A stretch of 42,412 nt of DNA from Flavobacteriaceae bacterium (GCA_027490305.1 JAIXYI010000083.1:1-42412), one strand, 5' to 3'; numbered from the stretch's first letter, positions 9,365-17,383 are shown. Translations and numbers: made by a program. Notes: generated from the letters alone by a model not told the origin.

Positions 9365-9391
9365 AAGCCCCAACTACTGGGGCTTTTTTTA
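9365..9391 (+). terminator. Terminator of the tRNA unit
   Basis: AAGCCCCA (9365-9372) and TGGGGCTT (9378-9385) form an 8-bp stem with a five-base loop followed directly by a run of T. It ends nine bases before the DUF1508 start codon, so that gene either depends on read-through or has a promoter inside this hairpin region. Confidence 0.92.
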
Positions 9392-9399
9392 TTTCTGAT

Positions 9400-9747
9400 A
9401 TGGGCGCGTTTGTCATTAGTACCAAACTGAACGGAGACTACAAGTTCGAATTTACGTCGCGAAAAGGAAAAGTGATCCTGAGTAGTCTCGGATACGAATC
9501 GAAAGAGGCATGCGAAGCGGGTATTGCCCTGCTTGCGCAGCAATTGGAGCAAACCCAATTTGAAACAGCGAAAGCAGCCGGCGGAAAATTCCTATTCCGC
9601 ATTGTGCTTGACGGCGAGGTCGTGGCGACAAGTCGTAAGTTTACTACAGAGTTGCTTTTACAAAAGGCCTGCGACGAGGTGCGTAAGACGGCACCGCTGG
9701 CCGAAACGCTTGACTTCTCGAACACTTCTCTTCTATTCCCTGGTTAA
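9400..9747 (+). CDS. DUF1508 (YegP-like) protein
   Basis: A cytosolic protein of 115 residues with no signal peptide or membrane segment. The N-terminal half, GAFVISTKLNGDYKFEF followed by a RKGKVILSSLGYESKEACEAGI stretch, has the DUF1508 pattern of a beta hairpin followed by an SxxYxSKxxCExGI-like helix. A second, more diverged copy appears near residues 60-100 (GGKFLFRIVLDGEVVATSRKFTT). E. coli YegP is a two-repeat protein of this family with no established function. The ATG at 9400 is used because anything upstream runs through the tRNA terminator. Good family match, function unknown. Confidence 0.85.
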   Translation: MGAFVISTKLNGDYKFEFTSRKGKVILSSLGYESKEACEAGIALLAQQLEQTQFETAKAAGGKFLFRIVLDGEVVATSRKFTTELLLQKACDEVRKTAPLAETLDFSNTSLLFPG

Positions 9748-9758
9748 AAACCAAAAAA

Positions 9759-9781
9759 AAAGCCCCGCAATGCGGAGCTTT
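9759..9781. terminator. Bidirectional terminator between DUF1508 and the lipoprotein gene
   Basis: AAAGC (9759-9763) pairs with GCTTT (9777-9781), and CCGC with GCGG, around AAT. The one mismatch on the plus strand becomes a T-G pair on the minus strand, where a long T run follows. It therefore fits the minus-strand lipoprotein gene best while also ending DUF1508. Confidence 0.88.
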
Positions 9782-9802
9782 GTTTTTATTAGCGGGTGCT
9801 AA

Positions 9803-10009
9803 TTACTTCTTAGCAGCTTCAGCAGGAGCAGCAGTAGTATCAGCAGCAGCAGCTGTAGTGTCAGCAGCAGGAGCAGCTGTAGTGTCAGCAGGAGCTTCAG
9901 GAGCTACAGCAGTAGTGTCAGCAGCAGCATCAGTAGCTTCAGCTTCTTTCTTGCAAGAAACAACAGTCAGAGCAGCGATAGCGATAACGCTCAAAATTAC
10001 TTTTTTCAT
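9803..10009 (-). CDS. Small Ala/Thr-rich lipoprotein with ADTTA repeats
   Basis: A 68-residue predicted lipoprotein. The first 18 residues are a lipoprotein signal peptide ending TVVS, with Cys19 as the lipidation site. After KKEAEA the mature part is almost only Ala, Asp, Thr, Pro and Glu, including four ADTTA units, and ends in AAKK. This would be an extended acidic chain rather than a folded domain. Nearly every alanine codon is GCT, unlike the mixed usage nearby, which suggests strong expression. The ATG at 10009 is chosen because it starts directly on the signal peptide; a start at 10066 would add 19 residues upstream of the -7 element. It has its own promoter element and terminator. I recall similar small lipoproteins in Flavobacterium; their role is unknown. 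Confidence 0.8.
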   Translation of the reverse strand: MKKVILSVIAIAALTVVSCKKEAEATDAAADTTAVAPEAPADTTAAPAADTTAAAADTTAAPAEAAKK

Positions 10010-10046
10010 CTTACTTAAATATAAAAGGTTAATTATTAATTCGTGG

Positions 10047-10054
10047 CAAAGATA
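10047..10054 (-). promoter_or_regulatory. -7 promoter element for the small lipoprotein gene
   Basis: TATCTTTG on the minus strand is a perfect TAnnTTTG match, 37 bases before the ATG at 10009, in an AT-rich stretch. It rules out the longer reading frame that would start at 10066. The rest of 10055-10228 holds no gene and no clear hairpin terminator for the peptidase gene. Confidence 0.65.
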
Positions 10055-10228
10055 AAAATTTTTCAATTCGTTAAAATTATTTTTTCAACTTTTTTCGAAA
10101 CCTCTATCGTTCGTCCGATCTGCATGTAACAAACACCGTGCCAAATTCGTCTTAATGGGAACTTTTTTTAACTTCCCTATAACAGTTCTTAGGCAAATGC
10201 GTCCAAACCACTCATTATCAACGCCTTT

Positions 10229-12364
10229 TTATTTTGGATGAACTAACTTCATTTCCTCAATTAAATTTCGCGCTCCCGCAAATTTATCGATGATGAACAG
10301 CACATAGCGGATATCCACCATGATGTTCCGGCAAATCGAAGGGTCATAATACACATCGCTCATCGTACCTTCCCATACCCGGTCAAAGTTCAGTCCAATC
10401 AGGTTGCCGCGGGCGTCAACAGCCGGACTTCCGGAGTTTCCGCCGGTGGTGTGGTTCGTGCCGATAAAGGCAACGGGCATCTTTCCTTTCACTCCATACG
10501 GGCCGTAGTCTTTGCGGTCGTATAACTCGAGTAACTTCTTCGGTACATCAAATTCATAATCACCGGGAATGTACTTTTCGATTACACCATCCAAATACGT
10601 CATCGCGCCATACGATACGGCATCGCGGGGTTCGTATCCCTTCACTTTTCCATACGTCACGCGAAGGGTGCTGTTGGCGTCCGGAAACAATTTTCTCCCG
10701 TCGTTCATCTCGATCTGCGCCTTCATATAGGTGCGCTGCAAGCCGATGATCCGTAGGTTGATTTCCTCATATTTGGGCGCTACCTGCTTAACATAACTGT
10801 CGGCCATCTCCGCCAGAAGGGCGAAACCAGGGTCGGCATGCAGTTTTTCGAACACGTCTTTTGACGTCCCCTCCAACAGTTTTTTCGCTCCGTCGAAGGT
10901 CGTCAATTGCGAACGCGTGTAGACGTCCTTTACCAAGTCGTCTGCGTTGACTTTCTCCATTCCGGCCGGAAGAAACGCCTTTGGGTATTTGGTCAGGTAC
11001 AATTGCATCAGTTGTGCTGCTACGTTCCGGTCAACTTCCGGATTGAAATCCTTATAGAATTCGCCCAGTCCGGTCGCCAACTCGTTGCGTCGCGCCTCAA
11101 AAGCCGCTTCGCCTTTGGTGTTCAGCAATTGCTCAAGCTGGTACATCTTATAGGCAACACTCAGCAATTCGGTATTGCGAAGGGCGATTTCCGTAAAGTA
11201 ATCCCGCGCCAACGCATACGGTGCAAATTCCGCATAGTTCTTCGCCAGGTCCGGCAGCAGGTTGCCATATTCAGCCTGTTTGCCTTTCTCGGCCAGACGC
11301 TGGCTAAACGCCACCTCCTGTTGCTGTTTCTTTTTTACGGCATCCGACTTCTTAAGTCCGAGCACCTCGCCCTGCCACTTCTTCCAATAGTTGGCAATTG
11401 ACGCATACTTGGCGGCATATTGTATCTTGATGGCGTTATCTTTTCGCATGAAACCATCGACCACTTTCAACGCCTTGTCGCGCACTTCGATCTTGGCCGG
11501 ATCAAGGTCGTTCACTATTTGGGCGACCGCTACCGAAGGGAGGTATTCGGTGGTGCGCCCAGGATAACCGAGCACCATGGTGAAATCGCCCTCTTTTACA
11601 CCGTCCATCGATACCGGCAGGTAGTGTTTGGGGGTATAGGGTACATTATCCGCCGAATAGTCCGCCGGACGATTGTCTTTTCCGGCATAAATCCGGAACA
11701 GCGAAAAATCGCCCGTATGCCGCGGCCACACCCAGTTATCGGTGTCGGATCCGAACTTCCCGATCGACGAAGGCGGTGTGCCCACCAAACGGATATCCCG
11801 AAAGGTTTCGGTTACGAAGAGGACGTATTGGTTGCCATCGTAAAACGTGCGGATCTTGTTTTCCTGCCACGTCTCTTTCGGGAAACTCTTGGTCGTAGCC
11901 GCGATGTTCTCCTGAATTTTCTTCTGCTTATCCGCCTCACTCAATCCGGCGGTACCTTCCAGCACCTGCGCCGTTACGTCTTCGATTTTTACCACGAACA
12001 TTACGACCATGCCGGGGTTCGGCAACTCGTCTTCCATTTTATACGCCCAAAAGCCGTCGGTGAGGTAATCATGGTCAACCGTCGAGTGCGACTGGATCGC
12101 GTCGAAACCGCAGTGATGGTTGGTGAGCAGCAGTCCTTTTGGGGAAATCACCTCCGACGTACAGCCGCCATCGAATTGGGGCACCGCGTCTTTGAGGCTG
12201 GAATGGTTGACGTCATAGATGTCTTTCACCGACATTTTCATGCCGAGCGATTTCATTTCCTTTTCGTTGAAACCGTCAAGCAATGACGGAATCCACATGC
12301 CACCCTGTTGGGCGCTGACGGAAAGGGTAACAAAAAGCAATACGAAACGAAACAGTACTTTCAT
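10229..12364 (-). CDS. dpp11: S46 dipeptidyl-peptidase, DPP11-like (Asp/Glu-specific)
   Basis: An exported serine exopeptidase of 711 residues that removes dipeptides from peptide N-termini in the periplasm. Residues 1-18 are a signal peptide ending VSAQ. The catalytic His is His84 in TNHHCG, the Asp lies in GSDTDNW (205-211), and the Ser is Ser644 in GGNSGSPA. Eighteen residues after the catalytic Ser stands Arg662, in NFDRVWEG. In Porphyromonas DPP11 the equivalent Arg673 gives preference for Asp or Glu at P1, while DPP7 has Gly there. This predicts an acidic-dipeptide enzyme used in peptide feeding. The ATG overlaps the stop of the GNAT gene (ATGA), so it is the last gene of a kdtA-GNAT-dpp11 chain. 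Confidence 0.92.
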   Translation of the reverse strand: MKVLFRFVLLFVTLSVSAQQGGMWIPSLLDGFNEKEMKSLGMKMSVKDIYDVNHSSLKDAVPQFDGGCTSEVISPKGLLLTNHHCGFDAIQSHSTVDHDYLTDGFWAYKMEDELPNPGMVVMFVVKIEDVTAQVLEGTAGLSEADKQKKIQENIAATTKSFPKETWQENKIRTFYDGNQYVLFVTETFRDIRLVGTPPSSIGKFGSDTDNWVWPRHTGDFSLFRIYAGKDNRPADYSADNVPYTPKHYLPVSMDGVKEGDFTMVLGYPGRTTEYLPSVAVAQIVNDLDPAKIEVRDKALKVVDGFMRKDNAIKIQYAAKYASIANYWKKWQGEVLGLKKSDAVKKKQQQEVAFSQRLAEKGKQAEYGNLLPDLAKNYAEFAPYALARDYFTEIALRNTELLSVAYKMYQLEQLLNTKGEAAFEARRNELATGLGEFYKDFNPEVDRNVAAQLMQLYLTKYPKAFLPAGMEKVNADDLVKDVYTRSQLTTFDGAKKLLEGTSKDVFEKLHADPGFALLAEMADSYVKQVAPKYEEINLRIIGLQRTYMKAQIEMNDGRKLFPDANSTLRVTYGKVKGYEPRDAVSYGAMTYLDGVIEKYIPGDYEFDVPKKLLELYDRKDYGPYGVKGKMPVAFIGTNHTTGGNSGSPAVDARGNLIGLNFDRVWEGTMSDVYYDPSICRNIMVDIRYVLFIIDKFAGARNLIEEMKLVHPK

Positions 12365-12819
12365 GAGGAAGGAGTATTAATAGGGAAGCGCATCGAGGCG
12401 CGTTTGTGTTCAGTGAAACCGGCATTTTGGTATAGTCGGATGGCCACGTCGTTGTGGGGCTCCACTTCGAGATAGAGCATACGGAGGTTTAAGTCGACGG
12501 CGGCTTGTTGTGCAAACGAAATGGCCGCTTTTCCGATTCCGTGCCCACGCAAGACCTCTTTAACATAGAGTTCATCCACAAACGCTATGGTGCCTCCGTA
12601 TTCGAAACTGAACACGAAAGTCAGCACCAGATAGCCCGCCGTAATACCATTATAAGATATCGTCCATCCGCGGCCTGTGTCAGGGTTTTCAAGGAAATGC
12701 GCCCACAACTGCGTCGAATGGCCGGTATCGATAGGATAGCCATCGATGGCGTAAAAATCGACCATCATCCGAACAACATCCGGAATGTCTGTTTTTTGTA
12801 TGGGATGGAAGGTTATCAT
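12361..12819 (-). CDS. GNAT-family N-acetyltransferase
   Basis: A 152-residue cytosolic acyltransferase that would use acetyl-CoA. The acetyl-CoA loop is RGHGIGKAAI (about 94-103), preceded by the beta-strand VDELYVKEVLRG and followed by the LYLEVEPHNDVAIRLYQNAGF motif of the family. The substrate (an amine on a small molecule or protein) cannot be read from sequence. ATGA overlaps join it to kdtA upstream (12816-12819) and to the S46 peptidase downstream (12361-12364), so the three are very likely translated from one mRNA. Confidence 0.9.
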   Translation of the reverse strand: MITFHPIQKTDIPDVVRMMVDFYAIDGYPIDTGHSTQLWAHFLENPDTGRGWTISYNGITAGYLVLTFVFSFEYGGTIAFVDELYVKEVLRGHGIGKAAISFAQQAAVDLNLRMLYLEVEPHNDVAIRLYQNAGFTEHKRASMRFPINTPSS

Positions 12820-14045
12820 GGAAAATAGGTCATAATTCGGTCAACGGCGTGGCGGTTCATCTGCACGAACGTCTGCGCGATGTGGCCCTTCTCCGCCCGG
12901 ATGGTACTATCGGCAATCAGCGTATCGAAGGCCGCAGCCAATGACGCGACATCGCTAATAACGGCGCAGGCTCCCATCTCTACAAGTGCCGTCGCCTCAG
13001 CGAAATGCGCGTAATTCGGTCCGTGCACGATGGGCACGCCAAAGGTCGCCGGCTCCAACAGGTTGTGCACCCCGGGGTTTCCGAAGCCGCCGCCCACATA
13101 CGCAATATCGGCGTAGCTGTATATTTTGGTCAGGATGCCGATGGTATCAACGAGGAAGACAGTATAGTCCGAAAGTGTCTTCCCTTCTTTCTCCGAAAAC
13201 AGCACCGTCGGTTTTTGCAAAGAGGCCTGCAATTTCGCCACCTGTTCGGGCTTGATGTTGTGCGGCGCGATGATGAACCGCACGTCACGCCCCGATGCAT
13301 TGATATAATCGGCCAACAGTGCTTCGTCTTTCGGCCACGAACTTCCGACCACAATCGCGGTTTTTCCATCAAGAAACGCTTCAATAAAATCAAGTTGGTT
13401 GTCTTTTTCCAATATCGCCGCCACACGGTCAAAACGGGTGTCACCCGAGACGGTTACGTTTCGTTTGCCAATCGATTCAAGTAATTCCTTTGCGCGGGAA
13501 TGTTGCACGAAGAAGTGGGTAAACGCCTCCAACGCGCGCCGGTAGAAACCCCCGTACCATTTGAAGAATACCTGGTTGTCCCTAAAAATGCCTGAAATAA
13601 GATAAGTTGGCGTTCCGCGCTTGCGAAGGGCCGCGAGGTAGTTCGGCCAAAACTCATATTTGATGAAAAATACCTGCTCGGGGCGGACGATGTCGAGGAA
13701 GCGCCGCACATTACGTTGCGTATCCAGCGGCAGGTAGACCGTCACGTCGGCCACGGTGTTGTTTTTCCGCACTTCATAGCCCGACGGAGAGAAAAAGGTG
13801 AGCACGAACGCGTGGTTTGGAAACCGTTCCTTCATCCGCTCCATCACCGGAAGTCCTTGTTCGTATTCGCCCAGCGACGCCGCATGGAACCAAATCGTAG
13901 GTTTCTGGGAGGAAAGTGACGTCTCCAGACGCGAAAAGGTTTGCCTGCGCCCGTCGACGAACAACCGCATCTTGCGACTGAACAACGCCACCACCGGCAG
14001 AAGGGCGGCAACGGTATGCATCAACAAGTTATAAAGGAAAAACAT
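12816..14045 (-). CDS. kdtA: 3-deoxy-D-manno-octulosonic acid (Kdo) transferase
   Basis: Glycosyltransferase (409 residues) that adds Kdo from CMP-Kdo to lipid A precursor at the inner membrane. An N-terminal hydrophobic segment (about 3-20) is the membrane anchor. The first Rossmann domain contains WFHAASLGEYEQ, with the conserved Glu. The motif FFIKYEFWPNYL follows, and the second domain has YVGGGFGNPGVHNLLEPATFGVPIVHG, the donor-binding region. The ATG at 14045 is preferred to one at 14099 because the anchor then starts at the N-terminus and the divergent degT promoter (14093-14122) stays outside the gene. First gene of the minus-strand chain; a near-match TATTTTAG lies about 20 bases before its start. 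Confidence 0.94.
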   Translation of the reverse strand: MFFLYNLLMHTVAALLPVVALFSRKMRLFVDGRRQTFSRLETSLSSQKPTIWFHAASLGEYEQGLPVMERMKERFPNHAFVLTFFSPSGYEVRKNNTVADVTVYLPLDTQRNVRRFLDIVRPEQVFFIKYEFWPNYLAALRKRGTPTYLISGIFRDNQVFFKWYGGFYRRALEAFTHFFVQHSRAKELLESIGKRNVTVSGDTRFDRVAAILEKDNQLDFIEAFLDGKTAIVVGSSWPKDEALLADYINASGRDVRFIIAPHNIKPEQVAKLQASLQKPTVLFSEKEGKTLSDYTVFLVDTIGILTKIYSYADIAYVGGGFGNPGVHNLLEPATFGVPIVHGPNYAHFAEATALVEMGACAVISDVASLAAAFDTLIADSTIRAEKGHIAQTFVQMNRHAVDRIMTYFP

Positions 14046-14092
14046 CGACGGAATTTGTGCCGCTAAAATACGGCTCTTTTGCAGATATCGCA

Positions 14093-14122
14093 TTGGCATC
14101 AGACGGCAAATCGCTATTTTTG
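14093..14122 (+). promoter_or_regulatory. Promoter of the degT-galE unit
   Basis: TTG at 14093-14095, a 19-base spacer and TATTTTTG at 14115-14122 match the Bacteroidota consensus exactly. The start codon of degT is 42 bases further on. Confidence 0.85.
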
Positions 14123-14164
14123 TGGCGCTTTTGCGGATGCTTCCGCAACCTAAAACCTACTTCG

Positions 14165-15292
14165 ATGAGAAAATTGCAAATGGTCGACCTCAAAACGCAG
14201 TACGACCACATAAAAGCGGATGTTGATGCCGCGATCCAACAAGTACTCGACACGACGACCTACATCAACGGCCCACTTGTGCAGGAGTTCCAGAAGAACC
14301 TTGAGCACTACCTCGGTGTGAAGCACGTCATCCCGTGTGCCAACGGAACCGATGCCCTGCAGATCGCGATGATGGGACTGGGCCTGCAACCGGGCGACGA
14401 GGTCATTACGGCCGACTTCACCTTCGCCGCTACCGTTGAAGTGATTGCCCTGTTGCAATTGACGCCGGTTTTGGTGGATGTAGAGGAAGATACGATGAAC
14501 ATTTCCATCGACGCCATCCGGAAAGCGATTACCCCGAAAACGAAGGCCATCGTCCCGGTGCACCTTTTCGGTCGTGCCGCCAACATCGAAGCCATTATGG
14601 ACCTCGCCGCCGAACACAACCTGTTCGTAATCGAAGACAATGCGCAGGCGATTGGGGCGATGTGTACCTACAAAGGACAAAAATTCCGGGCGGGCGCTGT
14701 CGGACACGTGGCCGCCACGTCGTTCTTCCCCTCCAAAAACCTGGGTTGCTATGGCGACGGAGGTGCGATCTTCACCAATGATGACGCCCTTGCCCATGCC
14801 ATCCGCGGCATCGCGAACCACGGCATGTATGTGCGGTACCACCATGATGTGGTGGGCGTCAACTCGCGCCTCGACACCATCCAGGCGGGTGTACTGAACG
14901 TCAAACTTCCAAAACTCGACGCCTACAACGCCGCACGGCGGAAAGCGGCGGCAGCGTATAACAAGGCCTTTGCCGGACATCCGAAAATCGTGACACCGGC
15001 GTTTGACGAAAACGGCGACGACCACGTATTCCACCAATATACCCTTCGCATCATCGACGCTGACCGCGATGCACTGATGCAGCATTTGGTAGAAAAAGGC
15101 ATTCCGTGCGCGATTTACTACCCGATTCCGCTTCATAGCCAAAAGGCCTACGCCGATGCGCGTTACAAAGAAGAAGATTTCCCGGTGACGAACCGATTGG
15201 TGAAAGAAGTGATTTCGCTTCCGATGCACACCGAAATCGACGATGAGCAGATGGCCTATATCACCTCAACCGTCATTGCGTTCCTGGGATAA
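14165..15292 (+). CDS. DegT/DnrJ/EryC1/StrS-family sugar aminotransferase
   Basis: PLP enzyme of 375 residues that transfers an amino group to a keto-sugar nucleotide, as used for surface polysaccharides. The PLP lysine is Lys191 in SFFPSKNLGCYGDGGA. Asp158 in VIEDNAQAIGA contacts the pyridine nitrogen. The N-terminal QMVDLKTQY, FAATVEVIALL and C-terminal VISLPMHTEIDDEQM also fit the family. The start at 14165 gives the usual MxxLQMVDLK opening and follows the promoter. The next gene begins inside the stop codon (TAATG), and galE follows, so the three form one unit. The exact sugar is not known. Confidence 0.92.
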   Translation: MRKLQMVDLKTQYDHIKADVDAAIQQVLDTTTYINGPLVQEFQKNLEHYLGVKHVIPCANGTDALQIAMMGLGLQPGDEVITADFTFAATVEVIALLQLTPVLVDVEEDTMNISIDAIRKAITPKTKAIVPVHLFGRAANIEAIMDLAAEHNLFVIEDNAQAIGAMCTYKGQKFRAGAVGHVAATSFFPSKNLGCYGDGGAIFTNDDALAHAIRGIANHGMYVRYHHDVVGVNSRLDTIQAGVLNVKLPKLDAYNAARRKAAAAYNKAFAGHPKIVTPAFDENGDDHVFHQYTLRIIDADRDALMQHLVEKGIPCAIYYPIPLHSQKAYADARYKEEDFPVTNRLVKEVISLPMHTEIDDEQMAYITSTVIAFLG

Positions 15293-15408
15293 TGACACCG
15301 AACGAAACAACTGGTAGGGGAAACGGCCCGCTATTCAAACAGGTGGTTATCTTCGTGGTGGTTTTCGCAGTGGCCTTTTTGCTGACGCGTTACCTACTTA
15401 ATCGCTGA
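15292..15408 (+). CDS. 38-residue single-pass membrane protein
   Basis: A tiny reading frame between degT and galE. It starts with ATG at 15292, sharing one base with the degT stop (TAATG), and ends at TGA 15406-15408, two bases before galE. The first 15 residues are polar and glycine-rich (MTPNETTGRGNG...). Then a basic residue leads into about 15 hydrophobic residues (VVIFVVVFAVAFLL), ending TRYLLNR. This is a single membrane helix with a short positive tail. The exact packing between two genes of one operon argues for a real translated gene. I do not recognise a family; a role with the sugar enzymes or their membrane partners is only a guess from position. Confidence 0.7.
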   Translation: MTPNETTGRGNGPLFKQVVIFVVVFAVAFLLTRYLLNR

Positions 15409-15410
15409 TT

Positions 15411-16421
15411 ATGAGTATACTTGTCACTGGCGGCCTGGGCTTTATCGGCTCTCATACGGTGGTTGCCTTACAGGAAAAAGGATTCGACGTAGTTATCGTC
15501 GACAATCTTTCGAATTCATCGGAAACTGTGCTGGATGGCATCCAAAGCATCACCGGACGACGGCCGGTGTTCGAACAACTCGACCTGCGCGACAAAGCGG
15601 CGGTAACAGCCCTTTTTGCGCGGCACGACATCTCTGGCATCATCCATTTCGCAGCGTCGAAGGCTGTGGGTGAAAGTGTTGAAAAGCCATTGTTGTATTA
15701 TGAAAACAACGTCGGAGCTCTGGTGTATCTCTTACAGGAATTGACCCAAAAAGAGACAGCGCCCTTTATCTTCAGTTCGTCCTGCACCGTTTACGGACAG
15801 GCGACCCGAATGCCGATCACAGAAGACGCGCCGGTGCAACCCGCCTTGTCTCCGTATGGCAATACTAAGCAAATCGGTGAAGAAATCATTCGCGATACGG
15901 CAAAGGCGACCCATTTGAACGCCATCCTGCTGCGCTATTTCAACCCCATAGGCGCGCATCCGTCGGCCGCGATTGGCGAATTGCCCTTGGGCGTACCGCA
16001 AAACCTCGTGCCCTTCATTACGCAAACCGCGATGGGACTTCGGGCGGAGTTGTCGGTTTTTGGCGACGACTATCCCACTTCAGACGGCACGTGCGTAAGG
16101 GACTATATTCATGTGGTCGACCTTGCCGAAGCCCACGTCACGGCGCTGCAGCGACTGTTAGAAAATCATAATACCGAAAAGGTGGAGGTATTCAATTTAG
16201 GTACAGGAAAAGGAAGTTCTGTGCTGGAAGTCATCCAATCGTTCGAGAGGGTTTCCGGAAAAAAACTGCCCTACAAGATCGTGCCCCGTCGGGAAGGCGA
16301 TGTGACCGAAGCCTACGCCGATACCTCAAAAGCACGCGACGTGCTGGGCTGGACGGCCCGCCATTCACTTGACGAAGCCATTGCGTCGGCGTGGCAGTGG
16401 GAGCAGAAAGTCCGGAGTTAG
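15411..16421 (+). CDS. galE: UDP-glucose 4-epimerase
   Basis: Short-chain dehydrogenase-type epimerase of 336 residues that interconverts UDP-glucose and UDP-galactose using bound NAD. The Rossmann motif is GGLGFIGSH at 7-15, the catalytic Ser/Thr segment is SSSCTVYG at 122-129, and the Tyr-Lys pair is Tyr149 and Lys153 in SPYGNTK. NPIGAHPS and the C-terminal REGDVTEAYAD and LGW motifs are those of GalE. Length is normal. It is the last gene of the degT unit and supplies the same sugar-nucleotide pathways. A pyrimidine tract and a terminator follow. Confidence 0.95.
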   Translation: MSILVTGGLGFIGSHTVVALQEKGFDVVIVDNLSNSSETVLDGIQSITGRRPVFEQLDLRDKAAVTALFARHDISGIIHFAASKAVGESVEKPLLYYENNVGALVYLLQELTQKETAPFIFSSSCTVYGQATRMPITEDAPVQPALSPYGNTKQIGEEIIRDTAKATHLNAILLRYFNPIGAHPSAAIGELPLGVPQNLVPFITQTAMGLRAELSVFGDDYPTSDGTCVRDYIHVVDLAEAHVTALQRLLENHNTEKVEVFNLGTGKGSSVLEVIQSFERVSGKKLPYKIVPRREGDVTEAYADTSKARDVLGWTARHSLDEAIASAWQWEQKVRS

Positions 16422-16433
16422 CGAAGCAAAGAA

Positions 16434-16478
16434 CACCTCTCTCCCCTTCCCTCTTTCCTCTCTCCCCTCACCTCTCTC
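16434..16478 (+). repeat. CT-rich simple-sequence tract after galE
   Basis: About 45 bases are pyrimidine except for two A's, made of irregular CTCTCC/CCTCTTTCC units. It lies between the galE stop and the terminator and is not coding on the plus strand. It may be a simple-sequence spacer; no function can be seen. Confidence 0.6.
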
Positions 16479-16484
16479 AAAAAA

Positions 16485-16511
16485 AACCGCCTCTCTCGAG
16501 ACGGTTCTTTT
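16485..16511. terminator. Bidirectional terminator between galE and fabD
   Basis: AACCG at 16485-16489 pairs with CGGTT at 16502-16506 and CTC with GAG around TCTC. The single C-A mismatch on the plus strand is a T-G pair on the minus strand. A T run follows on both strands. Confidence 0.88.
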
Positions 16512-17383
16512 TACGCGTTGGCTGTAGCCACGGTGTTGTCTATTTTTCCGATGAGTCCGGTGAGCACTTTACCCGGGCCGACCTCCGTGAAGAGGGTCGC
16601 GCCGTCAGCCACCATTTGTTGCACCGATTGCGTCCAGCGTACCGGGGCCGTTAATTGGACAATCAGGTTTTTCTTGATTTCGGTTGGGTCGGATACCGCG
16701 CTGGCCGTTACGTTTTGGTAGACCGGGCAAGACGGTGTATGGAAGTCAGTAGACTCAATTGCTGCTGCCAGTTCCTCGCGGGCCGGTTCCATCATGGGAG
16801 AATGGAACGCGCCGCCTACCGGAAGCAAAAGGGCGCGCTTGGCACCGGCAGCCTTCAACGCCTCACAGGCTTTCTCGACCGCCGTTGTCTCGCCCGAAAT
16901 AACGAGCTGACCGGGGCAGTTGTAATTCGCTGCGACTACCACGCCGTCAATCGATGCGCAGACATCCTCAACGGTTTTATCGTCGAGTCCGAGTACGGCG
17001 GCCATCGTAGAAGGGGTGATTTCACAGGCTTTTTGCATGGCCATCGCGCGCTTTGACACCAAAAGGAGGGCGTCTTCAAAAGAAAGCGTACCATTGGCCA
17101 CGAGCGCCGAGAATTCGCCCAGCGAGTGACCGGCTACCATATCGGGTTGGAAATCGCCGAGTGTTTTGGCGAGGATAACCGAATGCAGGAAGACGGCCGG
17201 TTGGGTCACCTTCGTTTCCTTGAGTTGCTCGGCGGTGCCTTCAAACATGATATCGGTGATGCGGAAGCCGAGGATGTCGTTGGCTTTCTCAAAAAGTTCA
17301 CGGGCAAGTGGCGAGGTTTCGTATAGTTCCTTCCCCATTCCGGTGAACTGGGCACCCTGGCCCGGAAATACGTATGCTTTCAT
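16511..17383 (-). CDS. fabD: Malonyl-CoA:ACP transacylase
   Basis: A 290-residue enzyme that loads malonyl groups from CoA to acyl carrier protein at the start of fatty-acid elongation. The nucleophile is Ser87 in AGHSLGEFSAL. Arg112 in SKRAMAMQ binds the malonyl carboxylate, and His194 in GGAFHSPMM completes the active site. The N-terminal FPGQGAQFTGMGKEL is the family signature. Length is normal. It lies 42 bases after purT on the same strand but has its own -7 element in the gap, so it may be transcribed both alone and with purT. Confidence 0.96.
   Translation of the reverse strand: MKAYVFPGQGAQFTGMGKELYETSPLARELFEKANDILGFRITDIMFEGTAEQLKETKVTQPAVFLHSVILAKTLGDFQPDMVAGHSLGEFSALVANGTLSFEDALLLVSKRAMAMQKACEITPSTMAAVLGLDDKTVEDVCASIDGVVVAANYNCPGQLVISGETTAVEKACEALKAAGAKRALLLPVGGAFHSPMMEPAREELAAAIESTDFHTPSCPVYQNVTASAVSDPTEIKKNLIVQLTAPVRWTQSVQQMVADGATLFTEVGPGKVLTGLIGKIDNTVATANA

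Noticed and set aside
9830..9960. GCA/AGC triplet run that looks like a microsatellite or CRISPR-like repeat
   Set aside because: It is the coding sequence of the Ala-rich lipoprotein; spacing is irregular and there are no unique spacers.
10157..10177. Possible hairpin GGGAA...TTCCC as terminator of the peptidase gene
   Set aside because: Only five base pairs and a T run in the loop instead of after the stem; too weak to call.
11420..12286. Plus-strand frame of 288 codons opposite the S46 peptidase
   Set aside because: No promoter or recognisable motif, and it lies wholly inside a gene with an intact catalytic triad.
14150..15229. Long open frame on the minus strand (359 codons) opposite degT
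   Set aside because: It is the antisense shadow of a gene with full PLP motifs; the translation is rich in His, Arg and Val without any domain, as expected for the complement of a GC-rich gene.
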